A DNA stretch of 64,000 nucleotides from Atherinomorus stipes. Taxonomy: Eukaryota > Chordata > Actinopteri > Atheriniformes > Atherinidae. A program made the translations under genes and the position numbers. Positions 13,162-27,689 of this stretch are shown piece by piece; the stretch's first letter is position 1; every line of letters begins with the position of its first letter. The notes beneath the pieces were generated by a model. It saw only the letters and a list, made by a program, of their open reading frames with translations. It ran no database searches and was not told where the DNA came from. The stretch covers positions 248,001 through 312,000 of the forward strand of contig JALJCO010012606.1 of NCBI GenBank assembly GCA_023101725.1, written 5' to 3'.

Positions 13162-13525
13162 TGCGACGAATTTACGCCAACGTAAGAAAAAAAGTCAACA
13201 AATCATAGGTTCCCCCCGGTCCTCCTGGAACGCGAAAACTCTTCCATTTCTGTTCACCAAACAGAATGTTAATGTGCATGTTATCTTATTGGATGGATAC
13301 ATATATAAAATTAATATTAAAATAGTCATTTATTCAAGTTTTATATATATAAAAAAAACTTAATTCAATTCAACATTGTATTCACAAAAAAAGAAAAAGC
13401 AAAGAAAAGCCATCGTCTTTTTTGCCGGACAGATTTAACGTAAAGGACTAACTTCCGTTCAGAAACGTATCCAAAGTCTCGCGAGAACATTACGTCTTCC
13501 TCTTTGCACGGAACCTACTTCCAAG
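13162..13525. promoter_or_regulatory. Bidirectional promoter between vps52 and rps18
   Basis: The two genes are transcribed away from each other from this interval, which holds both 5'UTRs. I see no TATA box. The palindrome TCTCGCGAGA lies at 13477-13486; it is a known element of TATA-less, often bidirectional promoters. An ETS-like ACTTCCG is at 13451-13457. The pyrimidine tract TCTTCCTCTTT at 13495-13505 fits a 5'TOP transcription start for rps18. Confidence 0.75.
13495..13505 (+). promoter_or_regulatory. rps18: 5'TOP tract at the rps18 transcription start
   Basis: A pyrimidine run directly after the TCTCGCGAGA motif and about 20 bases before the start codon. Vertebrate ribosomal protein mRNAs begin with C plus a pyrimidine tract, which places their translation under mTOR/LARP1 control. 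The exact start base (probably C13496 or C13499) is inferred. Confidence 0.7.
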
Positions 13526-18072
<4,547 letters not shown>

Positions 18073-18095
18073 ACTCCCCTGCTTCCTTTTGTTTC

Positions 18096-18101
18096 AATAA
18101 A
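18096..18101 (+). terminator. rps18: rps18 polyadenylation signal
   Basis: AATAAA lies 24 bases after the stop codon, giving the very short 3'UTR typical of ribosomal protein genes. Confidence 0.9.
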
Positions 18102-19918
18102 ATGCCACAATTCACAAAAATGTACTTGTCATTCTTTGCTTTGAGATTTTGGGGTTGAAGCTGTTATATTTGGGAAAATTCTACTACGTTGAATATCCCA
18201 CCTGCTGAGTTTAATGAATTCTGTACGTGTTGTATGTGAAGGACTATAAAGATGGAAAACATGGCACAAATTCAGAAATTTGAATTGTCAGCCAGCTTTT
18301 TAAAACATTTTAGCTCAATTTATTTTTACTGCTCACAGAAGGAAAAAGTACAAATTTGTATAACTGAAGAAAACATGCAGTTGTATTAATATACAAACAT
18401 CCTCTAAACTGAATGAAAAAAGATGTATGGCTGCAGGAAATGTAAAGTGCAAAAGAACGAGCTGAAGAGCTGAGCACTCAACTCTGATTAAACCTTGTTT
18501 ACGGTTTTATGGCTTTTTACAGCAAAAAAGATAAGTCTTAATGCAAAACTGAGTGGAAAAATGGAACAGGTTTCATTCAAACTAAGGAGAAAATGGGATT
18601 TTAGTGATAAGCTACAACTTTAAAGTCAGAAAATAAGGTTGCAAGTTTAATTTCTTGCCTGTGTCTAATCGGATTACGGATATGTACAAGCAAAATCAGA
18701 GGCATGGACATCTGCATGTCAACGTAACAAAATGATGCACTCATCTCCAAAAAGATAATGTACCAAATAAAGTGCACAGGCATGCCTACTCTAATGCATG
18801 CTGTGTCCAATAATTGGCTCATTTACTGAAAAACAATCATTTAAATGAATTATAACTGTGAAATTGGCATTAAACAGTATGAAACATTATAGACCAGTAT
18901 TAAGTTTGTAACTGTAAATAAGTGATGTGGTCTTTTTAAGTGCGTACTGTAACTATATGTAGTGACGAGCAGTTCAAAAATCTCGAGCTCCATCTAGAAA
19001 ACAAACCTTCGGTCACATGTCTTAATTTAAATATGGTTTCATAAATAGGTTTTCTGAGACAAGTCAAGCGCAAAAAACTCAAGTCTTTACTTATTTTGAT
19101 CAGTTTCTCTTATATACTGCAGGAAAGAATATGTGTGAGGTTTCTAAACTGTACTTCAAAAAGTAAAAGCAAAATCAACATTTTTACATAACTGTTTTCA
19201 CTGAAAGTGTTCAGATGAGTTAGCTGCATTACTCATTCATTTACCAAGAAATGATGAAACAGGAAGGACTATTTATGAAAATTCAAACATTATAAAACAG
19301 TGAATCAAACTTAAAATTAAACACTAATTAGTTTCAACCAAAAATAAATAAGCTAAGAACCAGAAAATAGCAAAACTCAAATACATTTGAGAATCTAAAA
19401 AAAAAAAAAAAGCAAAGGGAGAGGTTAGGTGTGCTCGGAGATCAAGAACAGCATCGTTGAGGAAAATAGTTGCGCGTTTGCTTATCACAAATCAATTTTA
19501 CTAATGGAGGCAAGTTCTACAAATATGGTCTTTTAAACAATTTGGTCAATTGGAATTAATCCTCAAATCATTTTTTCATTTTCTCCCACTCTCAAGAGTG
19601 GGGAGAATTTCATCTGAAAATTTAAAAGAAAAAAAGAGCAAACTCCATTTTTTTCATCCCTTTTTTCAGCAGCTACAGATGATAATCTAGTGAAGCCAAT
19701 ACTGACCAAAATGCTTTATTACCTAATCACCGGAAAAAGGTTAGGGGTAAAAACTAACAAAAACAGTCTTAAAATGAAATTAAATAATTCCAACTTAATG
19801 CTAGTTTATTAAGACAATGATGAAAAAGATGATATTAATGTGGCAGCTGAGAGTGTATGTGTTTAATGTGTGCGGTGGGTTGGGGAAAGAAAAAAAAAAT
19901 GGAGGCCACTGCTCTTCC
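18102..19918. other. Interval between rps18 and ring1; probable ring1 3'UTR
   Basis: No coding sequence seen. rps18 and ring1 converge here. On the minus strand AATAAA occurs at 19805-19810, about 110 bases after the ring1 stop, and again at 18319-18324, so a short and a long ring1 3'UTR are both possible. The rest is AT-rich without recognisable repeats. Confidence 0.5.
19805..19810 (-). terminator. ring1: Candidate ring1 polyadenylation signal
   Basis: AATAAA on the minus strand, about 110 bases past the ring1 stop codon. Confidence 0.5.
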
Positions 19919-22900
19919 TCATCCTTCCTTCTGTGGGGGAGGGGACTTCTGCTGGACCTGCTGCTGCTGCTGTGGAGGTTGTGGCTGCTGCTGGTCCTTG
20001 GTGGGGGCATAGTAGAGCTCTAAAGGCTTCCTGACCTTCCAGTACTTCTCATTGACCAACTCCAGAGTCAAAGAGCCATTCAGCGTCTGAGGGAAGGGAT
20101 GAGATAGGTCAATGAAGTTTATTTTCATCGCATCTGACAATATCAAATGTCACAAACTGATTCATGATGATATGAAAAAAACAAGAACCCTGAAGTAGAT
20201 GTAACGACTGAAAAACAAAAAACAAAAAGATTTTATAGTAATATCATAAAAAGTCAGTTTAAATAAATGAGATTTGAGCTGCTTAAGACCCTTTAAGGGT
20301 GTTTATTTGACTTCAGGCCTTTTTGTGTCCCTGATGAATTTTAAGAAAAAATATAAATGAATATAAATGTTTTAACAATCAGTGGTGATGGTACAAAATT
20401 TCTCAAGTCTGTCTAAAATTTCACATTTATGAAAGCATTTTTTTTAGACAATTTTATGGAGCTCGTTTTCCCTCAGTCCCCAGAATAGATTTGAGATATG
20501 CAGTGCTTTATCTTTCTTCTAAAAAATTATCAAATTGTGCAGTTTTTTGTATAAATTCCTTAAAATACAATAGAATTTGTGATTTCTTATCATATTTGAC
20601 AGAAATGTCTAATCCATTTATTGATTTATTTAACTAAATATAACCCTTAGTATTGCTGTCATTACCACCACGTTAAAAGTTTTTAGATCAATAAAGTTTA
20701 TTTTAAATTTGATTCTTTAACTGCCCGTGTCAGTTTATGCTGCCACTCAAGCACATGCTAGAACTGGAGGCAAACAGACATTTTAAATACTGAAACAGCA
20801 AGTTTTTTCCTTATTTATACTGACAAGATACATGATATTTTTTATTGCATTTCATTACCAAACAGCTTGTAGTTTATAGATATTCAAAGATTTTTGTGCT
20901 GTAGATTCATATAAAAACATTGTACAGCACTATCTAGTTAAAAGATTATTTATGCTAACTCTACCATTTTAGCACAGTAAGCTAAAAACTGTAAAATGTC
21001 ATTACCATCACACTTGTGGTGACGTTTCTATGGGATATCTGAATAAAAGAACCATTTTTTAAAAAAAATCTTAAATTAATGTATATCAACATATTTAGAT
21101 TTTAACTTGCAAAATCAAATCAAATTTTATTCATGTAGCACTTTTCATGCATAGCAGTTTTACAAAGTGCTTCACATAATAAAAACAACACATTACATCA
21201 ACAGTCCCCCAAGTTTATCTAAAACAGCACATACGTTAAAAACTCGCGATATTTAGTGAATTCTTGCGAGATTTTGTTCGTAAAATAGATCAATACTGCG
21301 TTTTCAAATGTCAATATGATATCAGCATATGAAAATATCTCAATATTTCAGTGTATCGATATTTTTTCCCACCTCTAATCTTTAGAAGTATAAACATCTG
21401 TAAAAAGGAAGTTTTTGAAGAAGTTGTTTTTGGGGTTTTTTAGACTTTAGAAACAGCGGGCTGATTGGTTAAATATCGGTTAAAAATCAGTAGGGTGGCT
21501 GATGTCTGATATTCAATTTAAGGCCGATATAGATAGGGGGCCGATTATATCATGCATCCCTACTTCATATGCCACCAGTCAAAAATTTGGAAACAGCTCC
21601 ATTAAATCTAATGTTTCCAAACCTTTGGCACGTGCATTATAATAAAGCTTGATCTGCTTTAAGATATCCAACAAGTTAATGGATTATCAGGTAAAACCAC
21701 CTCTCATAAAAACTATAAACCACCGCCTATAAAAACTAGAATATCTAGGCGTCTCTGTAATTAAGTTATTTTAATGATAGTACCACTGAATGTTGCCTTC
21801 ACATGTCATTTACAGCATGGACAAAAATAACTCAAATAGTGCTGCTAAAATTAGCTTTATAATGAAATTAACCTACATAGGTCTTAGATTGTGAATAATT
21901 TAAAGGAATTAAAAGAAAAAGCAAACCATTTAGATAAAAGTAATTGATTTGTGGTTCCAATAGTTAAAAATAACTTTTTTTAAATTTCTGAATTATGTCA
22001 TAAATTGCTGGATTGGTAAATAAATAATTGCCTGTGCAAACTGGATCAGAAATTACATAACATGAGCCAAAACGAATGTATAGGTCACTCAGGCCAGAAT
22101 TCAGTGAACCATAATTTATTTTCTGTTGTGAGAATGTTTGGATGGTTTAGACTTTTAGAACCAGGACATTCTGAACCAAGACAAAAGTAGACCTGCACTA
22201 GCATTTGAAGACAGGAGACTGAAATCTGAGCTGAAATAAAGTCAGATGACTTGTAAATTGATCAGTCGTCAATTTTAAAACAACTTTATCCTGTTCAGAG
22301 CCATTAAAAAACAAGAGATTTAAATCCATTCATTATTTTTTATAAAAATCAAATACGTTGATTCTTTGTGCAAAACTTGTGCCACAATTTTTACAAAACA
22401 AAAGTGCTTTCATAACTCACCGAGAACTGCCCCCCCCTGGTCGTGATGTAGATGGTATATTGCTTCTCGCTGATGTTGCCCAGGCTCGTGCCCTCTCCGC
22501 CTCTTGATGTTCCTCCCGTCTCACTTCCTCCTTCTGGTCCTCTCTCCTCCCCTTTCGCCTCCTCTCTTCCCCTTTCCTCTGCCTCTCCGTCAGCCCGTCT
22601 GTCCTCGAGAGCGATGCGCAGTGCGAGGTATTTTGACAGATGGTCCACTGTGGCATTGGCTGTTGTCTTCACAAATCTGGAAAAAGGAGACATTTAGGAG
22701 AAATGAAAGCAGATAAAACCTTTATCCGTCTCTAATCTTGCAAAGTAAGAATTAAAATAAACCCTTAAAATAGTAAATCTACATGTTTCTTCCTGATTTG
22801 ACGGAATGGTTCCCAGCCTTACCTGGTCTGGTTGTAGTCCTGGGCCTGGACCAGCTGTGGGTGGGGCCTGAACACCAGCTCGATCTCCGACGCCGGCCCC

Positions 22901-25900
22901 TCTTTATGGCGTCTCAGAGGAGGAGTGAGGCTCTCGCTGTCGGCCTCGGGCCCTGAACCGTCATCAGAAGCACGCCGGCGCTTACGACTCGGCCCTGCCT
23001 CCGGGGGAGTTTGACCCCGGGGGTGAACGGTGTTTGAGGGGGCCGAGTCATGGGACAGGTGGGAGCGCGAGTCACCATTATCCTCCCCCCCGCTGAAGGT
23101 GGTGTTGTCGCTCTCCTGCGTGGGTTTCTTCACCCGGTGGTTTCTACAAGGACACAGTAAGGGCAGATGGACAACAGCCCTACTTCAGACAATAATTCAG
23201 ATGAATTTTTTAACAGATTTCTGTGTTTATCCATTAAGGATAGACCGATACATCAGCCGGACGATATTTTGGGCTAATATTTGCATTTTTTGTAGGTATC
23301 AGCATCAGCCGGTACATCTGGTACCTCCATTCTTTGAAAAGTAATTTTACTTTTCATTGAAAAGTAAAATTACTTTTCAATGAATCCTTCATTATATTAA
23401 TTTGGGAGTTAAACGCAGTATCGGCCACAATCATCGGCCCCAAGTATCACCATATTTATCGGTCATCGGCTGATGGAAAAATGTTGGTATTCGTACTAAA
23501 AAACCTGTATCGGTCAATCCCTATTACCCATCACTCTGCATTCAAGGCTTGTGTTACTACTGAACAGCATGTTTAGTCTCATAATGTTCAGTTGCTGAAC
23601 AACAGCCTTGAACATTTGAAGGAGAGCAAAGGGAGGAGGAATTAAATATTCTTATTTGCTACAAGAATTTTGTTGCAATTACAAGATGTTCCCCTGAAAT
23701 AAAAGCTGACATTCATCAGGCTGTATAAGAACAAGGAAATATTTACAGCCCCTCAAGAATAGACTGATCTTGCTAAGTAAGATGAATCAACCAGGGGTTT
23801 CTCAGTTTTTTGATGCTTTATAAATACTTAGGCTACATTCACACAAAGTTTAAAAATAGCATTTTCTGGCTCCAAAAACACCAGTTCCGTGTGGACAAAG
23901 ATTCAAAACAATATAAAAACTTTAGTGGATACACATAAACTTGTCTCCATGTGAACATGGTCGTAGTCTTGATGTCTGCAATATCTGTAATAAACCCCCG
24001 GTCGCCTGCCATTCCTCCCCCACCTCTCGGACCTGTAGCGGGCCTGCTGCCGGAGCCCCTCCTCGATGCTGGAGCTCAGGGCCTCCTTATTGTGCAGCCT
24101 GTTGAGCCGCTCAAGGACGCTGCGCTGGTGGGCCTCGTATTCGTCGCGACTCGGATAGATCTTTGAGATCAAAGCGTCGAAGTTGGAATCTCTGCGCAGA
24201 GAGCGCCTGGAGACCAGTTTCTTCCGGCAAGTTGGACACTCCTTGTTCCTGAGGAGGGAGAGATCGATCTCAGCTCTAATTTTTTCAGTGTCAAGCACCG
24301 TATTTTAAAAAGTAGTCATTAAAGGTTTTCTTCAGTGTTTCTCATTTTGTCAATATGATACAACAGTTTTCAAATCACATTAAGATTAATAAATCTTTAA
24401 TAATACTTCAAAATGTACACCTTACTAAACAGCTAATGATGATTTGTGACTGTTGTGTTGTCGTGTTGTGCTCACCCAGATCGCAAAGCAGTGACGATGC
24501 AGTCTGAGCAAAAGCGATGCAAACACTCTTTGGTGGTCATCGTGTTTTTCAGCATGTCCAGACAGATGGGGCACATGAGTTCGCTGTGCAGCGAGCGGGG
24601 AGACACCGCCACCTCTGTCCCATCCACGATGGCCTCCTAGAAACATAAAAAACATCAAAATTTGTCCAACACTAAATCAACTATTGCTACTATTTTTTGT
24701 TTTGTTGTTTTTCTTTATTCTAGTTGTGGTTTACATTTTCCAAAGCAGATTCAGTTACAATTTTGAAGCTGTTATCTGCAGAGTTTGACTGATTCATTCT
24801 TAGTTCATTGCAGCTGCAGCTTTTTATTTTCCCTGCTGCAACACAATGGACTGAAATAATGGGTGGTTAAGTTTATGAAGAGCTTAACAAGCTGTTGGAG
24901 AACAATTTCATTTTAACTGGGTGTGTTAATAGAGATGCACCGATACAGCTTTTTTTGATCCAATCCGAAACCGAAACTAGGGGTAAAGTATCGGCCGATA
25001 CCTGATTCTGCTCTAATACTACTGTGAATGAAAGAACCGTAAACCTTGTGGTGTGAGTGAAGGTGTAAATTGACATGAACATTTAGCCTTTTTAAAAAGG
25101 GAAAAAATAAAAAAAAAAAATTTTCTTCTATTAACAAATAATAAAGTGTGCATTAGCAACCAAAACAAATAACACTTCTCTGCTCTGTGTATTTATCGTA
25201 ACAAGCACTGCAAATAGGGATGAACGATATGATCAGCCCCCTATTTGGTATCGGCCTATATTGACCTTAAAACTGAGTATCGGACATCAGCCACCTCACT
25301 GATATTTAACCAATCAGCCTGCTGTTTCTAAAATCTAAAAAAAAAAATAAAATTTCATATTCTTCTTGACATTCAAAAATGTGGTTTCGATTTATTTTAC
25401 TGTAGATCGATACCGATATTTTATCGTTCTGTTACAAAATCTCGCGGGAACTCAAGAAATATTGTGAGGTTTTGTAACAGAACAATGAAATCTTGCGAGA
25501 TTTTGTAAGTAAAATAGATCGATGCCCCGTTTTTAAATATCGATTTGATATCTGCATATGAAAATATCGCGATATTTCAGTGTATTGATATTTTTTTCCC
25601 GCCCCGATTTTTCAAAGTGTTGGAAACGGATAACAAAACTGCTATTTGCAATGACTGCTTATTTTTTCAGCTTTTATATCGGTATCGATATTGGTTATTG
25701 GCCACATGAGTTTGGAAAAAAAATCGGTATATCTGATATCGGGCAAAATCCCAATATCGTGCATCCCTAAATGCAAACATAGAATTGAAGAGACTAGATC
25801 GCTGTAAATGTATTGCTGAGTATGATATTGATTATAAAAAAAAAAAAGAAGAAGAAATAACTGGATTGGAATGCTGGATCAGCCTCATTCATCCGATATC

Positions 25901-26193
25901 TGATCCAGCTAATTAGTCAGTATCGGAGCTGATATTTGATCCGGGTATCGGATCGGTACATCTCTGTTGCATCAGGGAATCACTGAAAACCTGCAGGATG
26001 GTGGCTGAAAAGGCTCAGAGTTGGTAATCCCTGCTCTTAGAGCCTAAAACTCAACCTAGTCCTGGCAAAGACAAACACACACACACAAAACACTCACAAA
26101 CACACACTGGTTTACCTGAGGGCTCCTGTGTAGCTCATACAGACTCAGCTCCCAGGTCTTACTGGGAGTCTGGACGTTTACAGGAGCTGCCAT
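19919..26193 (-). CDS. ring1: ring1: E3 ubiquitin ligase RING1 (Polycomb PRC1), complete
   Basis: RING1 pairs with a PCGF protein in PRC1 and monoubiquitinates histone H2A in the nucleus. Coding exons (minus) are 26116-26193, 24476-24636, 24033-24248, 22823-23143, 22421-22676 and 19919-20086: 1200 bases, 399 aa, phase continuous, all GT-AG. The RING finger ligands are C48, C51, C64, H66, C69, C72, C84 and C87. The conserved [11 protein letters not shown] (from about residue 11) and SIEEGL follow the family. The C-terminal RAWUL domain starts near [10 protein letters not shown] (about residue 238) and holds [21 protein letters not shown] and [18 protein letters not shown] Glu/Gly/Arg-rich insert lies within RAWUL (about 285-325). 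The last 24 residues (376-399) are a Gln/Pro-rich extension. RNF2 (about 336 aa) is the alternative; the greater length, [11 protein letters not shown] and the vps52/rps18 neighbours favour ring1. Confidence 0.95.
21112..21190 (-). repeat. LINE-type 3' tail fragment
   Basis: The run 'caaatcaaattttattcatgtagcac' followed by 'ttttacaaagtgcttcac' is, in reverse complement, like the 3' end of fish non-LTR retrotransposons (GTGAAGCACTTTGTAAAA ... AAATAAAATTTGATTTGATT). It lies in ring1 intron 5. A similar tail in the other orientation is at 33940-34016. Confidence 0.5.
21240..21562 (-). mobile_element. Truncated hAT-like element (same family as 6598-7821)
   Basis: Read on the minus strand it begins TAGGGATGCATGATATAATC at 21562 and runs through the same internal sequence as the element at 6598-7821, including half of the palindrome. 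The far terminal repeat is missing, so it is truncated near 21240. It holds a single TTAA at 21518-21521 where the 6.6-kb copy has a 621-bp insertion. Confidence 0.75.
23235..23523. mobile_element. Short hAT-like MITE in ring1 intron 3
   Basis: Ends are TAAGGATAGACCGATACA and, inverted, TAGGGATTGACCGATACA. The flanks TTATCCAT (23227-23234) and TTACCCAT (23524-23531) are an 8-bp target duplication with one mismatch. A 19-bp-stem hairpin is embedded at about 23337-23378 (GAAAAGTAATTTTACTTTT and its inverse). No coding capacity. Confidence 0.75.
24930..25966. mobile_element. hAT-like element interrupted by a second one, ring1 intron 1
   Basis: The left end TAGAGATGCACCGATAC and the inverted right end CAGAGATGTACCGAT frame about 1 kb. 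Without the inner element at 25215-25769 it would be about 480 bp. I could not find an 8-bp target duplication around the outer ends, so the limits may be a few bases off. Confidence 0.6.
25215..25769. mobile_element. hAT-like element nested in another hAT-like element
   Basis: The element starts TAGGGATGAACGATATGATC and ends ATATCGTGCATCCCTA. Its 8-bp flanks are ACTGCAAA (25207-25214) and AATGCAAA (25770-25777), one mismatch. It is 555 bp, the same family as 6598-7821, but without the TTAA insert (single TTAA at 25267-25270) and without the left palindrome arm. Confidence 0.8.
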
Positions 26194-26847
26194 GACTGCC
26201 TTTTCCCACAGTCCTCTCTGGACTAAGAGACAAACAGATAATTCACCATTCAGAATGTTTCAGTTACAACAATCAAACAGAGATTTTGTTAAATTTTATC
26301 TGCATGCAGGAAAGAGCCAGTGGACTTTGGAGCTAGAGTTCGGGGTTTGTTGACATCACAAATAACGAAAACTGCACATTCTTACCATTACAATGAATCA
26401 TACAGCTATTCTAAGTCGAAACCCATTTTTAAAATAGGGATGTAAGCATTTAGCAACATTGGAAGGAAGAAAGTATCTCGGTCAACATTTTCATGTCTTT
26501 GAAAAGCTTTTTTTTTTTTTTAGTTGTATCTATAAGTAAACACTATACGGATAAGAAACAATGGGGTCAAACAGTCACAGCTTAAATACAGGGCAGAAGA
26601 GAACTACCCAGCGTTTCAACGACATAATAAACTAACTGATACTCTCAGAAGAGACAGAATAACGTATAAGTGAGGGTTGCACTTCAAGCAACTAGGAAGC
26701 TAAGACTTGATCAAGATTCACAGCGGTTAATAAGTTTGTAAACTTTTCTCCACCATAGAATTAACCTTTTAAGCACAAAGAATCGTGCCTTTAGTTGATA
26801 TTAACTTATTACTAGGGATGGGGGAGAGATAAAGGGTAGAAACTCAC

Positions 26848-26890
26848 CTGACGTTATACTGAATGACAGCTGACAGGAGACACGAACCCC
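26848..26890 (-). promoter_or_regulatory. ring1: Non-coding first exon of ring1 (5' limit unknown)
   Basis: On the minus strand a donor CAG|GTGAGT ends an exon at 26848. The start-codon exon has an acceptor CTTAG after position 26222, so its 5'UTR part is 26194-26222. This fits a separate non-coding exon 1 upstream. The upstream limit at about 26890 is a guess; the promoter should lie between 26.9 and 27.2 kb. Confidence 0.5.
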
Positions 26891-27229
26891 TCCCGCTACA
26901 CAAACAAACACACACACATACACAGCCTTCTGACTAACTACTTACTAAATCACACACCAGTGCTTACGTTTAGCCTGACTGTTTACAGGATCTAGCGAGG
27001 GATTTTTTTTTTCTAAAGTTCTGCCAGGAGAGTATGAAAACTAAAATGATCGGGAGCGTAACATTTTCGATCATCAAAGCTAGTCATTATTAGCTGTAGC
27101 CATCTTTATTCGTCGTTTTCTTCTCCCCGGAACAACTCTTCTCCATCCCAGCAGCTGCTCAGCCTTTCTATGCGACATTGCCCCCAGTGGCCATCTTTTG
27201 TATTGCAATATAATTTCACAACCCCCAGT

Positions 27230-27649
27230 TACAGAAAAGGCTAAATTCACAATAGTATTGCAAATAACAAGAAACTAAAGGAACTAATAATAAATGAAAC
27301 TTTACAAAAACAATTTAGTGAAATAAGATATTGACTTTGAACTGTATTTAGAATAATAATTTTAGCACCTTGCTAATAAACAGTGGACCAAAGTACCTGT
27401 CAACAGGTGCAGAAATCTGATTGGACGTTACAGAAAACACTTCAAAGAGTTGCTCAACAACATTTTAGCTCAGGAGCCCCGTCATGCTTCCTTACTTGTT
27501 TTACTTTTTGTTTCTTTGTTTTTAATAATTCTTTTGAACCACAATTCCAAATCAATGTTTGATTGATTTTTCAATTTTAACTTATTTCAAAGACAGCTGA
27601 TTTTTTTCTGTCTTTAATGGAAGGGCATGAACAATCTTGAGGATGACTG
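27230..27649 (+). mobile_element. Tc1/mariner-like relic, 5' end worn
   Basis: Sequence from 'acagaaaaggctaaattcac' to 'cttgaggatgactg' matches the fuller copy at 37375-37893 along its length. The left inverted repeat is lost; the right one is present but mutated. No open frame. Confidence 0.6.
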
Positions 27650-27651
27650 AC

Positions 27652-27685
27652 TGTATGTATGTATGTATGTATGTATGTATGTATA
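27652..27685 (+). repeat. (GTAT)n microsatellite
   Basis: About eight tandem copies of GTAT, directly after the right end of the Tc1-like relic. Confidence 0.9.
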
Positions 27686-27689
27686 GTGC

